A stretch of DNA of 17,674 nt from DAOUMU01 sp034409055 (GTDB lineage: Bacteria; Chloroflexota; Anaerolineae; 4572-78; J111): positions 1 to 17,674 of the forward strand of contig DAOUMU010000180.1 in NCBI GenBank assembly GCA_034409055.1, read 5' to 3'. Positions 7,542 to 16,500 of the stretch are shown here, in pieces. The translations under genes and the position numbers were made by a program. Under the pieces are notes generated by a model, which did not search any database, was not told the origin of the DNA, and saw nothing but the letters and a program-made list of their open reading frames with translations. The first letter of the stretch is position 1. Every line of letters starts with the position of its first letter.

Positions 7542-8183
7542 GTGGGTGAACACGACCGGGAAGAAACAGACTTAATTGCTGATGAGAACCAGACCTCAAA
7601 TTATCGCATTTTGTGTCAAGCTATTGAGCAACATTGGAAAGAACTACTGCCCAGTATCCGAGTCCAAATTAGAAAGTTGAATTTGGCTACGGATCATAAC
7701 GCTGTTGAAGACCTGGCTCAAGAGATTTTGAATGGCTCGATTGTTCAAGCCCTTAAAAACCATGACAAATATAACCCCGACCGCCCGGCATTTCCGTGGT
7801 TAAGAAAAATTGCCTTTAACCAAGCGCTTATGTTACGTCGAAGACGTAATCTTGAAAATCAACACGTCACTTTGGTTGCGGATGAAACAAAAAAGCTAGC
7901 AGAGCAGACAGGTTCCGAGAGAATGTCAGAAGATGAAATGTTCGATTTACTATATCAACCCTCTGGGCCCTCAAAATACACCTTGGATGATTTGTTGTCT
8001 TTAGTAAATGACACTGACCGGCAAATACTTGAGTTGGTTTTTGTGCATGGTTTAAGGGGTAAATCCCTGGCAGCAAAATTAGGAGTTAGTGAAGGTGCTG
8101 CCTGGATGAAACAGAATCGAGCAATTGCCAGGTTGAGTGAAGCTTTTATGCGAAGCGAACAGACACCTAAGGAGGAAAAATAA
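7542..8183 (+). CDS. ECF-type RNA polymerase sigma factor
   Basis: This is a 213-aa sigma-70-family protein with only regions 2 and 4, as in extracytoplasmic-function sigmas. Region 2 spans about 25-103, with AVEDLAQEIL (54-63, region 2.2, core binding) and FPWLRKIAFNQALMLRRRRN (84-103, regions 2.3-2.4, -10 recognition). Region 4 spans about 148-202: NDTDRQILELVFVHGL followed by the helix-turn-helix GKSLAAKLGVSEGAAWMKQ. The GTG at 7542 has a GAAAGGAAG site about 9 nt upstream. It opens the second unit after a terminator and an intergenic gap of about 110 nt. It is followed with no real gap by a small protein that is a candidate anti-sigma and then by an ImmA-type protease. Control of the nuclease genes downstream is a reasonable inference. 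The target promoter is not known. Confidence 0.9.
   Translation: MGEHDREETDLIADENQTSNYRILCQAIEQHWKELLPSIRVQIRKLNLATDHNAVEDLAQEILNGSIVQALKNHDKYNPDRPAFPWLRKIAFNQALMLRRRRNLENQHVTLVADETKKLAEQTGSERMSEDEMFDLLYQPSGPSKYTLDDLLSLVNDTDRQILELVFVHGLRGKSLAAKLGVSEGAAWMKQNRAIARLSEAFMRSEQTPKEEK
8169..8175 (+). promoter_or_regulatory. Shine-Dalgarno AAGGAGG deciding the 8185 start
   Basis: AAGGAGG lies 9 nt before ATG 8185 and inside the sigma gene's last codons. It shows that the in-frame ATG at 8137 is not the real start. Confidence 0.8.
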
Positions 8184-8184
8184 T

Positions 8185-8805
8185 ATGCAGCAGCATAATT
8201 TAGATCAAGAGACCATTTTGCGTGAAAAGTTAATTTATCGCTATGTGCAGGCAATGGACCATGGTGATGCAGAAGAGATTGCTGCTGTTCTTGAAGCTGC
8301 GTTGGATGACCCGGAACTAGATCGCATTATTACCGAAATAGACCTTGCCTATCAGGAAGAGGAGCAACTGACGCCAATTGCTCAGGATGCAGAACTTGTT
8401 AGAAAGTTGATCCGTGAACATCTGCCCAGCGCTTTTGAGGTTGAAGAAACTGAGGATAAACCCCTTACAGTCGGGGATGTGGCTGCTCGTTTGCAGGTTG
8501 ATCGCCGCGTGCCATCTGGGGATCAGGAGGTAAATCACCTGCTGTTGGGTAGTTCCGTCCCCCTACCGATTTGGTTGAATGCCAGAGCCATCAAGAAATT
8601 GGCAACTGACTTAGGCGTAACGGCCAGCGAACGCTTCTGGCAAGCGTTTAGAGATACTGCCATCATGTTGGGGATGAGTCGCCCCCATAATCAGGCTCAA
8701 CTTCTGGCGGCTCGAGAAGAACGGGCCCGATATACGACCTACAAAAAAGAGAGACGACCTGGGCCGGTATTGAATAAAACCTCTGACCAGGAGAAAAACA
8801 GATGA
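8185..8805 (+). CDS. Hypothetical 206-aa protein, candidate sigma partner
   Basis: The function is not known. The N-terminal ~60 residues (RYVQAMDHGDAEEIAAVLEAALDDPELDRII) are a helical segment of a kind I recall from small proteins encoded right after ECF sigma genes in Chloroflexi, where an anti-sigma or regulatory role is suspected. The middle (about 95-110) reads LTVGDVAARLQ, possibly a helix-turn-helix-like piece. Residues 120-190 are helical and the tail is basic (ARYTTYKKERRPG). There is no zinc-binding HxxxCxxC motif and no membrane segment, so it is not a standard ZAS or membrane anti-sigma. The start at 8185 follows a perfect ribosome site one base after the sigma stop. The stop overlaps the next start (ATGA at 8802). 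Its place between sigma and protease makes it a plausible protease substrate. Confidence 0.7.
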   Translation: MQQHNLDQETILREKLIYRYVQAMDHGDAEEIAAVLEAALDDPELDRIITEIDLAYQEEEQLTPIAQDAELVRKLIREHLPSAFEVEETEDKPLTVGDVAARLQVDRRVPSGDQEVNHLLLGSSVPLPIWLNARAIKKLATDLGVTASERFWQAFRDTAIMLGMSRPHNQAQLLAAREERARYTTYKKERRPGPVLNKTSDQEKNR

Positions 8806-9545
8806 AGGACATTGTAACTGAAAGAGAAGATTCCAAGATTGCAGCAGCTATACAACAGTTTCACAGGGACGCAGATTATCAGTCTGACCCTTCAACACCC
8901 GGCATTATCAAACTCTATGATTGCATTCGAGATGCTTATCCTATCCGCATTGTGGAGTTGAAAGATTTGACCTATCAACAAGCGATTGAATTTTTGGTGG
9001 CAGAAACGGGGCAAACCATCCTACTCCCTCGGGATGAGGATAAGTCGCTATCAGGCTTTCTCTACGCCAAAGCCGTTTACGGTTGTATTTTGGTCAAGAG
9101 AAATGATCCGGTGGTACGCCGGCGCTTTTCGGTGGCCCACGAGTTGGGACATTATGTTTTACATTTTTTACCACTTCTCGAAACGGGAACGCAACAAATC
9201 ATTGAAACAGAGGAATTTGTCCTGGCGGAAGGATTGACTTATCCCGACAGCAACGAACAGGCAGAGGAGATGCCGGTTGGGCAATTAACCTTTACCCGTG
9301 GAGTTCGTCCCGGACCGACCCCGGACGAGGTGGTCCAGATGGAGTTGGAAGCTAACCAATTTGCCGCAGCGTTGCTGATGCCTGCCCTGGTCTGTCGAAA
9401 TCTGGTTGAGCAGTTCGCTCCTCGCTTTGGAACAAGACGCGCCGTGTTAGCCCGGCGGCTGGCAACCGAACTATTGGTTAGCAAGGCGGCCATGTTGCGG
9501 CGTTTGAGTGATTTGAATTTGCCGCAAGATTCTAAAGGAGATTGA
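8802..9545 (+). CDS. ImmA/IrrE family metallopeptidase
   Basis: This is a 247-aa zinc protease of the ImmA/IrrE (DUF955, PF06114) family. It has the core FSVAHELGHYVLHF with HELGH (113-117), where His113 and His117 bind zinc and Glu114 is catalytic. The third ligand is probably Glu183 in ELEANQFAAALLMP (181-194), the second family signature. The N-terminal ~60 residues are an extra helical region. Known members cleave a transcriptional repressor: ImmA cleaves ImmR in ICEBs1, and IrrE/PprI cleaves DdrO in Deinococcus after DNA damage. Here no Xre-type repressor is adjacent, but an ECF sigma and a small unknown protein are, so the substrate may be the 8185-8805 product (inference). ATG 8802 overlaps the preceding stop and has AGGAG 8 nt upstream. 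Confidence 0.9.
   Translation: MKDIVTEREDSKIAAAIQQFHRDADYQSDPSTPGIIKLYDCIRDAYPIRIVELKDLTYQQAIEFLVAETGQTILLPRDEDKSLSGFLYAKAVYGCILVKRNDPVVRRRFSVAHELGHYVLHFLPLLETGTQQIIETEEFVLAEGLTYPDSNEQAEEMPVGQLTFTRGVRPGPTPDEVVQMELEANQFAAALLMPALVCRNLVEQFAPRFGTRRAVLARRLATELLVSKAAMLRRLSDLNLPQDSKGD
9535..9540 (+). promoter_or_regulatory. Shine-Dalgarno AAGGAG deciding the 9548 start
   Basis: AAGGAG lies 7 nt upstream of ATG 9548. A TTG two codons earlier (9542) would be too close to this site, so 9548 is preferred. Confidence 0.65.
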
Positions 9546-9547
9546 CC

Positions 9548-10582
9548 ATGGGGCTGGATTTCATTCGCAGCTACAACGGTTCCCGACTTGATGCCTATCC
9601 CCCTCAAGACCCGCTGGATGAGAGGGATGAGGATGAACAACAAGAGAAGATTAACTTGGATTATGAAACAGAAGGCCAGCCCTGGCAACCAATAAGTCTG
9701 AATATTGGCGATGATTGGCGGCCTGGTAACTGGCCAGAGCGGCCTATCCGCTTTGTAGATGGTAAAGATGTCGGCCAGACCATTGCCTGGTTGCGAGCAC
9801 CTGGTGGGTATCCCATTCCAATTCGTCTCGCTCAGGTTGGAGGTGTAGCCGTGCGAGTTGTTGATAGTCAATGCCGGCGTGAGTTTGAAGTGGTTGAGCG
9901 GGCCGTCTCAATGGTTGTGGATGCTTTTCCCTGGAATGAGATAGAAAGCTTTGCAGAAGCCCTGCAAGCCAATGGGTTTCGGCTTTTGCCGGCCACGCCC
10001 GGAGGAGGGTTATCTTATGACTTTGAAAAGATGCGCAAAGCTACGGATAACCGCTCAATGGACGAAATGACCATTTTTGAACAGGCTGCCATCGCACAAA
10101 ATCCAGATGTGCCGACGATAGTAGATGGACGCCTGGAACCACGTCGAGAGAGTTTTGACTCGGGCCAATCCCCCATCTTTGGGGTGATTAAGACCCATTG
10201 GCAAACTTATCTGAATCCTCAAGGGATGCAGGTGTTGTACCAACTTGAAGCCGGCCAGCGTACCCCGGTCTTCACGATTGCCCAGGACAAACTTTCGGTT
10301 GTTTCGTGGTATGTCCGACTCACGGGATCAGGCAGAGAAATGCCCAATTGGGGTATTGTGCGGATTGAAGTTTCCAAGGCATGGTTTGAGGCGCGAGGGC
10401 GCGACTGGCAGTTCGTGGATTGTCTCTCCCAAACCATTTACGCCTATCGCTGCCGGGAACGCAGTTATAAACGTGCCGCGGTCTCTTTGCACCCCATCGT
10501 GAGGGCTGAGGAGAGCCTGGGCTCGCTATTCTACCCAACCGGTATGTTAGCTAATCGGTTTTATCGGTTAACTGGATTATAA
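9548..10582 (+). CDS. Divergent NurA-like nuclease (second copy)
   Basis: At first sight hypothetical, this 344-aa protein shows the NurA motif order: RPIRFVDGKD (66-74, metal-ligand Asp71), PTIVDGRLEPR (189-199, Asp193, the DGxL motif), SPIFGVIKTH (208-217, Lys215, the GV-K motif), VRIEV (271-275, Glu274) and a late AVSLHPIVRAE with His315. This is the family's Asp / DGxL / GVxK / E / His layout, in a normal-length protein. Sequence identity to the first NurA-like protein looks low, so it is not a recent duplicate. The N-terminal ~45 residues are acidic and probably disordered. It is separated by only 13 nt from the second HerA-like gene, whose AAGGAGGT site overlaps its stop, which supports a second NurA-HerA pair. 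An HMM match would settle it. Confidence 0.7.
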   Translation: MGLDFIRSYNGSRLDAYPPQDPLDERDEDEQQEKINLDYETEGQPWQPISLNIGDDWRPGNWPERPIRFVDGKDVGQTIAWLRAPGGYPIPIRLAQVGGVAVRVVDSQCRREFEVVERAVSMVVDAFPWNEIESFAEALQANGFRLLPATPGGGLSYDFEKMRKATDNRSMDEMTIFEQAAIAQNPDVPTIVDGRLEPRRESFDSGQSPIFGVIKTHWQTYLNPQGMQVLYQLEAGQRTPVFTIAQDKLSVVSWYVRLTGSGREMPNWGIVRIEVSKAWFEARGRDWQFVDCLSQTIYAYRCRERSYKRAAVSLHPIVRAEESLGSLFYPTGMLANRFYRLTGL

Positions 10583-10595
10583 GGAGGTATTTCAA

Positions 10596-12356
10596 ATGGC
10601 GTTATCTCAAGAAGCAACGCTTACTCAAACAACTTCTGATCCCAACCCAAATATACAGACAACTTCAGAAGTAATCAATCCTGACATCAATGTGATTGGT
10701 CGGGTTGCCTCTCCACCACAGTTAGAGTCTACCTCGGATCAGTTCCATTTTTGGGTACAGCGGGACCGCTTGGTTGAAAAGACTCAGATTGTGCGGACTG
10801 AAAGCCGAGTGGATGGAAAAATGCTCCAATTTTATGGTGTCATTGATGAGGTTCGGCGGCGTAGCCGGAAGCGAGATATCAACGAAGAGTTTGATGGTTC
10901 GGATGGTGATGTTAATTATGAATCTGAATTCAAGGCGGAGGGTGTGACCTATGCCAGCGTCAGTATTTTACATACAGACCCTACCGTTCTGACTCCCCCT
11001 ATTGAGCAAAGCAAGGTTTACCTGGGGGGGGAAGCTGAAGCGGATGCCTCATACGGTTTTTCAGAGATGGTTCGTCCCCTACTTGTTGGACGCTTGCGTA
11101 ATGGTGGAAACAACTTTGCAGGACTGGCTAAAATTGATCTGGCTTATTTGCTCGGTGATAACAGCGGACATTTGAATGTGACGGGGATGGCAGGGGCTGG
11201 TACGAAGTCAAGTTTCTTAATGGTTGTAACGAAGTCTTTGCTCCACGAAGCTCAACGTGCTTCGGGGCAAAAGCCCCTATACATCGTGCCAATTATTCTG
11301 AATGTCAAAGGTGAAGATCTGATGTGGATTGACCGAGATAACCGCGATTTTGATGAGAAAAAACACGGCGAAGATTGGCGAATGATTGGGATTGAACCAG
11401 GTCCTTTTGAAGGTACAAAATTTTATGCGCCGACAGAGCCAAATAGTGACGGCGCACCAACTATAGATGGCTGCAATGCCGAAGCCTATGCTTGGTCTCT
11501 GGCAGATGTCGTAGCTAACGGTTTATTTCCGTATCTTTTCTCCGAGGATGATGTTAGCAGAACGATGATCGCTTTAGTCTATGACATCGTTGCCTTTCTA
11601 ACCAAAGTTGACGGCAAAAAACTTAAACCAGATGTCCCGCAGACTTGGCAAGCGTTGCTGGAGTGGATACGCGAGCAAGCCAGTAAAAAAGAGGCTGATC
11701 GAGACATCGTGATGCATCAAACTGGCACGTGGCGAGCGATTTATCGGCGGTTATGGGATGTCTTGGCTGAAGGCGAAAGCATTTTTCTCAGAGAGGCAAA
11801 AAGTGGTCAACCGTTGAATGTCAAAAGACAGAAATCCTCTCCTCCACTGGTTGTTGATATTCACAACTTAACCCCATCATTGCAGCGTTTTGTTGTAGCG
11901 ACAATTGTCAAGCAAGTGGTTGATGCCAGAACAGGTCGCCACGCAACACCACGTTTACGTTATCTGCTTGTCTTGGATGAGTTAAATCGTTTTGCGCCAC
12001 GCAATAGTGGGGATGCTATTACCAAACTTCTGGAACGAGTAGCCTCAGAAATGCGTAGTCAGGGCATCATCCTATTTGGAGCGCAGCAGTTTGCCTCTCA
12101 AGTTTCGACCAAAATTATCGAAAACTCAGCCATCCGTGTGTTGGGACGAACGGGTTCGGCTGAATTACAAGACAAGGTCTGGCAATCCTGGGACAAATCG
12201 GCGAAGCGCCAAGCCAGCGTCCTTCGCCCAGAAGAGAAGTTGGTCATCCAGCCAACTTTTCGCCAGCCTATGTTTGTGAAAGTTCCTTTTCCAGCGTGGG
12301 CGATGCGACGGGAAGATATTGCTGCAAAGCCCTTGAATGAGTTACCGGAGGTATAG
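10596..12356 (+). CDS. HerA-like ATPase with modified P-loop (second copy)
   Basis: This is a 586-aa FtsK/HerA-superfamily ATPase. The N-terminal region (about 30-190) looks like a HAS-type beta barrel (INVIGRVASP; MLQFYGVIDEV). The P-loop region reads VTGMAGAGTKSS (195-206). A Thr sits between the last Gly and the Lys, so it departs from GxxxxGK[ST] by one residue. Walker B is YLLVLDELNRFAP (456-468) and a sensor-like GIILFGAQQFASQV follows (490-503). The C-terminal ~50 residues resemble HerA tails (VKVPFPAWAMRRED). It is not closely similar to the first HerA. AAGGAGGT at 10581-10588 gives a perfect ribosome site for ATG 10596. It is flanked by the divergent NurA-like gene and by mre11/rad50, the archaeal HerA neighbourhood. 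Whether it still hydrolyses ATP needs testing. Confidence 0.83.
   Translation: MALSQEATLTQTTSDPNPNIQTTSEVINPDINVIGRVASPPQLESTSDQFHFWVQRDRLVEKTQIVRTESRVDGKMLQFYGVIDEVRRRSRKRDINEEFDGSDGDVNYESEFKAEGVTYASVSILHTDPTVLTPPIEQSKVYLGGEAEADASYGFSEMVRPLLVGRLRNGGNNFAGLAKIDLAYLLGDNSGHLNVTGMAGAGTKSSFLMVVTKSLLHEAQRASGQKPLYIVPIILNVKGEDLMWIDRDNRDFDEKKHGEDWRMIGIEPGPFEGTKFYAPTEPNSDGAPTIDGCNAEAYAWSLADVVANGLFPYLFSEDDVSRTMIALVYDIVAFLTKVDGKKLKPDVPQTWQALLEWIREQASKKEADRDIVMHQTGTWRAIYRRLWDVLAEGESIFLREAKSGQPLNVKRQKSSPPLVVDIHNLTPSLQRFVVATIVKQVVDARTGRHATPRLRYLLVLDELNRFAPRNSGDAITKLLERVASEMRSQGIILFGAQQFASQVSTKIIENSAIRVLGRTGSAELQDKVWQSWDKSAKRQASVLRPEEKLVIQPTFRQPMFVKVPFPAWAMRREDIAAKPLNELPEV
12347..12352 (+). promoter_or_regulatory. 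Shine-Dalgarno GGAGGT deciding the SbcD start
   Basis: GGAGGT lies 5 nt before ATG 12358. It rules out the in-frame ATG at 12337, which would add seven residues that do not fit the family before the MRILHTADWHLG start. Confidence 0.8.
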
Positions 12357-12357
12357 G

Positions 12358-13527
12358 ATGCGGATTTTACATACGGCCGATTGGCATTTAGGGAGCAGTT
12401 TAAGCGGTCATAAACGCATTGATGAGTTTTTCGGACAGATCGAACATATCTGTCAGTTGACCGAGGAACATAACGTTGACGTTCTTTTGGTGGCTGGTGA
12501 CATCTTTGAAAGCCGAGCCTCAATGCTCCCGGAATTAACGAAGCAACTCGCGAATACATTAGCTCCGTACGTCCGGCGAGGTCTCCATGTTATTTTGATG
12601 CCTGGAAACCACGATAACCGTGATTTGTTTCGGATGATTCAGGCCCTACTGACGCTAGAAAATGACCAGACTGAACGGGTCCATGTTGTTCAAACTCGTG
12701 AAATTTTTTCGATAGACAATGTCCAGTTCGCGGTTATTCCTTATCCAACCCCAGAATTACTTGAACCTTATCTGCCCGAAAGTATCGGGACTACGCAGCG
12801 AAATGTTGCTTTAAGTAAAGCCTATGCGGAATTGGTTCGTGGGATTGTCAACGCTCTCGACCCATCACGTCCTGCTATTTTTGTGGGCCATATTAACGTG
12901 GCCGGCGTTACCACTCCAAGTGACCATGAACTCAACTATAACTCTGATCTGCGACTTGGCCGAGAGGATTTACCGGTGGCCTCCAATCTGGCCTACATCG
13001 CCTTAGGCCATATTCACCGATGCCAAGAACTGTCTCACCCCATTCCCTGTTATTACAGCGGTAGTATTGACCGCTTGAATTGGGGAGAAAAAGATGACAA
13101 CAAGGCGGTTCTCTTAGTTGATGTGCCTCAAAATGGACCTGCGACTGTCACCCCATTCCCAATTCAGGCAACACCATTTTACGATTTATCTTTGAAAAGT
13201 GCGGATTTAGATACACTAATGAGCCGTTATCCAGACTTAGACCGTGCTTTTGTTCATGTGCATTTAGAGTGTCAAGTTGGCGATGATCCCGTTGCCTTAC
13301 AACGTCAAGTTCGTGAGCTTTGTCCCCGTTGCCTTGAGGTACAACTAACTGGTGAGGGCTTATCCTCACCGATAGCAGCCAATTTACCGGCCAATCCAAG
13401 AGATTATGCCACGACCGTTCTCGAACATCTGCGTCAGGTTTATGCGGACGACCCCGATCTGCCCGAATTAGAAAAACGCACCAATGATTTATTGCGAGAG
13501 GTGAGCGATGCTATTGCGAAAAATTAG
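12358..13527 (+). CDS. sbcD: SbcD/Mre11 DNA repair exonuclease
   Basis: This is the manganese-dependent nuclease subunit of the SbcCD (Mre11-Rad50) complex, which opens hairpins and trims DNA ends or protein-blocked ends. All calcineurin-type phosphoesterase motifs are present: ADWH (Asp8, His10), AGDIF (Asp48), GNHD (Asn84, His85, Asp86), VGHIN (His178) and LGHIH (His218, His220). A C-terminal region of about 130 residues matches the capping/Rad50-binding part in position. Its 389 aa is typical. It starts one base after the HerA-like stop with its own ribosome site and overlaps the next gene by 20 nt, so translation of the two subunits is coupled. Being in one unit with NurA/HerA genes is the archaeal arrangement rather than the E. 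coli one. Confidence 0.95.
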   Translation: MRILHTADWHLGSSLSGHKRIDEFFGQIEHICQLTEEHNVDVLLVAGDIFESRASMLPELTKQLANTLAPYVRRGLHVILMPGNHDNRDLFRMIQALLTLENDQTERVHVVQTREIFSIDNVQFAVIPYPTPELLEPYLPESIGTTQRNVALSKAYAELVRGIVNALDPSRPAIFVGHINVAGVTTPSDHELNYNSDLRLGREDLPVASNLAYIALGHIHRCQELSHPIPCYYSGSIDRLNWGEKDDNKAVLLVDVPQNGPATVTPFPIQATPFYDLSLKSADLDTLMSRYPDLDRAFVHVHLECQVGDDPVALQRQVRELCPRCLEVQLTGEGLSSPIAANLPANPRDYATTVLEHLRQVYADDPDLPELEKRTNDLLREVSDAIAKN

Positions 13528-16500
13528 TTTAAAAGGTTTTCTAAGTTACTATGGCCGTAAAGATGAGAATGGGCAGGTTAAACCCGTTGAGATTGACTTA
13601 TCTGCGGCTCCCCTCTGGTTGATATACGGTCCCAATGGATCGGGTAAGAGTGCCCTTTTTGATGCGATTACCTTTGCGCTTTATAAAAAACATCGGGCGA
13701 GTGGGCAGGATGTTGGTAGGAAACTTCATTACTTGGTTCACGACGCAGCCGAAGGGGATAAAGCAGAAATCAATTTAGAGATTGACCTCAACGGACAGCG
13801 TTATCTGATACAACGGACAATTACCCGCACAGTTCGGAAGAAACGAGGAAAGGAAGAGGTTCATTCCAGTGTTTGGGGCATCATTCGGCAATGGCCTGGG
13901 GTTGATAAACCCTACGATGAGTGGCCTGCTTTACCAAATACCACTAATAAAGTAAAAGACTGGGTAAAGAAAAACCTGCGTATGAGTTCTGATACCTTCA
14001 CCTCAGCTGTAGTTTTATGTCAAGGAGAGGCTGATGCCTTTCTCAAAGCTAAACCGAGTTCGCGTAAAACGCGCTTGTTAGAGCTACTTGACTTGCAATT
14101 TTATGAAAAGTTAGGTCAAGCAGCGAATAAAAAGAAAAGTGAATGGGATAAAGAGTTAAAAAAGTGTCAGGACGAACTTGATAAGACTGAAAAGGTGACG
14201 GAGGAAGACCTATCAGTCCAAGAAAAGCTTATCTCCGATAATTTAGGGCAAAAATTGGAGGCTGTTAAAAAGATATTGAAAGACAAATTTACTGAACTAG
14301 ATAACGCGAAAAGTTATTCCAACCTTTCAGAAAAAATTGATCAAAAAGAACAGCGGCAACGTGAGGATGACCAACTTATTCAACAAGCCGAGACCATTTT
14401 TGCTAATGTGCGTCGGTATCGAGAGCTTGACAAAGTGCTTTTAGTGCTTGATAGCTTGTGGTCTGCCCGTAATCGGCTAGCAGCGGAAGAAGGAAAGATT
14501 AAAGAGAAATTGGAAGCTATCAAAAAATATCAGATAGATAATGCCGGACTAACCCCGCAATTACAGAAAGCACGAGAAGATGAGGGAGCAGCTAATGGAG
14601 TTCTGGAAATAAAGGATGGAGAGTTGACGCAAGCTCTAGAACGGCAACGAGAGTTAAAACGCCAGTTAGAGCAGTTGGAGCAGATTGAAGGTCTTGAACA
14701 GCAAATTCGTGAGGCAGAAGAAAAGCTTAGCCCATATAAAGAGATTTTGGGTGAAGCTAATGAAATCAAGCAGAAATACCAACGTTACGAGATACTCCGT
14801 GATACGATACTCCCTTTGCTGCGAACTTTGAAAGATGCAGAGGAGCATCTTCAAGAGATACAAGCAAATTTCAATACTGCCGAAGACAACCTAAATGAAT
14901 GGAAAGAAAAAGTTAATGAAGCCAAAAGCAAAGAGGAAGTAAGTAAACAGGAGGCAGAGAACAAAAAATTAGCTTGCGATGAAGTTGGTCGGTCCTTAAC
15001 TGACATCGAAAAAAGCATATCGCTTTTGAGACAGAAACTTGATAACCGAGAAAGCGTTAGCGATCAACCTGAGTGCCCCATTTGTGGGAGTCGTTTAGAT
15101 GATGAGGAAACCCAAGCTCGTTTGACGAATGAGCGGTCTCATTGGCAACAAGAAATTAAGGGGCTTGAAGATAGAAAACAACAGCTTGATGAAGAATTGA
15201 AGCTGAAAGAGCAAGAGAAACGGGATGCCCAAGGTGAATTGAAGAATGCCCATGATACAACACGAAAACTTGAGAACGAGTTGGCCGGGTATCAGAGAGA
15301 TGTGGAACATTGGGAAGGCAATCTACGTCAAGCGGAACAAACGTTGGAAAAAGCGAGACAGAATGCAAGCGATTGGCTTGAGGAACTGGAGCAGTTAGAT
15401 AACTTAGAGGCTGAATTCACTCTTTTGAAAGAGACATCATCCCAAAGATGGAATGAATTACAAGATGCCTATCAAGCGAAAAGTGCAACACAAGCGACAT
15501 TTGATACCTGCCGAACACAATTGGCTCGATTGCCTAATTGGTCTATTGCAGAACGCCAACAGCTTAAAATGGAGTGTAAAGCAATAGATCAAAAGGTATC
15601 GGATTGTCAGCAAAGCAAAGGAGATGCGGCAGAGGAAGTTATAAGGACAAAATCTCATCGCGAGGGATTGGAAGAACAACAGAGAAGATTGGAAAGTGAC
15701 CTCGCTCTAGCTGAAAATCATCTCAAATATCTTCGTCAGAACAAACAACAAACTGAAGGGGAAATTGAGCAGCAGCAACAGAAATTGCCTTCAGGTTGGA
15801 TTGATCATCCTGCCTGTATTGAGGAGACAGCATTAAATGAACTGCGAAAGGAATTTGACGGGCTAGGTTGCGCTGAGGAGCAGGAGAGCCAGTTACAACA
15901 AGCACAACAACGGGTTAACGTATTAACCGGGGCGATTGAAATTCTTAGAACCCAACTTGAGAATATCCCTCTTCAACATCGTCGTCCCGTGGCAGATGTG
16001 CAGACTGAATGGGACACCGCCGATGCAGACGTAAAACGATGCGAAGAAAGACTCGGTGAGGAGCGAGAAAATTTAGTAAAAATGAGAGAGCAAAAGAAAA
16101 CTTACGAAGAGCGTCGCAATAAAAGGGATGAGGCGGCCAAAGAATTGAGTTACTACAAACGCCTTGCCGATGCCTTTGGGGGGCGCAAGGGCTTGCGAGC
16201 CAAAATTGTCCAAGCTGCCCAAGAATCGATTAAGATAAATGCCAACTCAACACTTGACAGACTTAGTAATGGCGTCTGGCAGGTTGAATTGCTGGAAGAT
16301 GCGACAGGAGAGGAATTAGAAATTTTAGCGTGTGACACCAGCCAGCCAGGTATGCCCCTTCGCCCCTTTGAATATATTAGTGGTGGAGAAAGGTTTAGAG
16401 TAGCTATCAGTCTAGCTGTAGCCATCGGACAGTCTGTTTCAGGGGGACGCACGGTGGATACTTTAGTGATTGATGAGGGATTTGGTTCACTCGATGAGGT

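Noticed and set aside
9239..9871. Minus-strand 210-codon open frame across the ImmA and second NurA-like genes
   Set aside because: It spans two well-supported plus-strand genes and its peptide has no recognisable domain.
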